Origin: JBIOJM01 sp044450785
GTDB lineage: Bacteria > Planctomycetota > Planctomycetia > Isosphaerales > Isosphaeraceae
Direction: 5' to 3'
Length of the DNA: 27,501 bases
NCBI GenBank assembly: GCA_044450785.1
Contig: JBIOJM010000108.1
Coordinates: 1 to 27,501 of the forward strand
Positions 27,079-27,501 of the stretch are shown in pieces. A program made the position numbers and the translations under genes. Numbering within the stretch: the first letter of the stretch is position 1; each line of letters begins with the position of its first letter. The notes beneath the pieces were generated by a model that was not told where the DNA came from, made no database searches, and saw nothing but the letters and a program-made list of their open reading frames with translations.

Positions 27079-27501
27079 CTAGCCAGGCTCAACGGGTCTC
27101 AGTCGCTGCAGCCTTTCCAGCGCCTCGCGGTCGCCAGGGCATTCGGCCAGCACTTCGGTCCACAGCTTCTTGGCCTCGGCATGGTCGCCGCGCTCGGCGG
27201 CCAGCACCGCCAGGTTGCGCCGGGTCAGATGCCCGTAGATCCCCTGGTCGACACTCGAAAACTGCTCGGGCCGGTGTAGGGTCAAGATCCGCCGCCAGCA
27301 CCCCTCGGCCTGGGCCGACTCGCCGCGGTTTCGGTGGACCACCGCCTTGCGGAACCACAGCTCGGCGTCCTCGGGATCGAGCGTAAGCCCCTCCGCGCAG
27401 GTCCGCAGCGCAGCCTGGGAATCGCCCAGCATCTGGTGTGCTCGTGCGATCTGGGCGAACAGCTTGCGCGTGATCGAGTCGGTCGGCGCCGAGCCCGCCA
27501 G
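27079..27501 (-). CDS. C-terminal TPR part of a larger protein, 5' end outside the window
   Basis: The frame is open from the window edge to a TAG at 27079-27081, giving 140 residues. It consists of tetratricopeptide helices: FAQIARAHQMLGDSQAALRT, CAEGLTLDPEDAELWFRKAV, VHRNRGESAQAEGCWRRIL, and NLAVLAAERGDHAEAKKLW. The segment WRRILTLHRPEQFSSVDQGI with YGHLTRRN is the kind of ending I associate with planctomycete glycosyltransferases that carry C-terminal TPRs, but the catalytic domain would lie outside the window, so this is only a suggestion. Confidence 0.75.
   Translation of the reverse strand: MAGSAPTDSITRKLFAQIARAHQMLGDSQAALRTCAEGLTLDPEDAELWFRKAVVHRNRGESAQAEGCWRRILTLHRPEQFSSVDQGIYGHLTRRNLAVLAAERGDHAEAKKLWTEVLAECPGDREALERLQRLRPVEPG

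Overview
The window looks like chromosomal DNA of a high-GC planctomycete, most likely in or near the Isosphaeraceae. This rests on gene content, not on any database search. The supporting signs are a DUF1549/DUF1553 'planctomycete cytochrome C' protein paired with a DUF1501 protein, two exported proteins carrying the planctomycetal N-terminal motif of the type LE-x-x-x-x-LLSG, a Uma2-family gene, and strongly GC-biased third codon positions.

Layout. 1-339 is the tail of a beta-rich protein cut by the window edge. 340-3362 is an accessory, eroded stretch: a Uma2 endonuclease-like gene (748-1455) flanked by two 132-bp direct repeats, one of which is the 3' end of a polytopic membrane-protein gene (1790-2497, minus) and the other a stray copy of it; then remnants of a sulfatase C-terminus, a small conserved-looking C-terminal fragment, and the first 27 codons of an IS110-type transposase. 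3363-8039 holds the DUF1549/DUF1553 and DUF1501 pair. 8040-8493 is non-coding with three tandem 43-bp hairpin repeats. 8494-9045 is a small exported beta-rich protein. 9326-10560 holds QueF (queuosine pathway) and a SAM hydrolase/adenosyltransferase of the DUF62 family. 10719-11927 is a single-pass membrane protein, convergent with and overlapping a two-gene minus-strand operon (DUF58 followed by a DUF4381-like protein, joined by a GTGA stop/start overlap).

13631-20573 is a plus-strand block: type IIA topoisomerase subunit A, a small protein resembling EF-Tu domain 2, type IIA topoisomerase subunit B, and directly behind it a TPR protein with seven CXXCH haem sites. A Tat-exported PLP-dependent enzyme is convergent with it (20587-21855). 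22043-24767 is a three-gene ABC exporter operon (one ATPase, two ABC-2-type permeases). 24800-26560 (minus) is an exported seven-bladed propeller of the virginiamycin B lyase type with C-terminal Ig-like modules. 27079-27501 (minus) is the C-terminal TPR part of a protein running off the window.

I did not find a clearly new multi-gene system. The least ordinary signals are the repeat-flanked Uma2 gene with a 32-bp near-perfect palindrome behind it, the 43-bp hairpin repeats, the unusual topoisomerase A subunit and its neighbours, and a sharply bounded 60-bp AT-rich block inside an otherwise GC-rich permease gene. No tRNA, rRNA or CRISPR array was seen.
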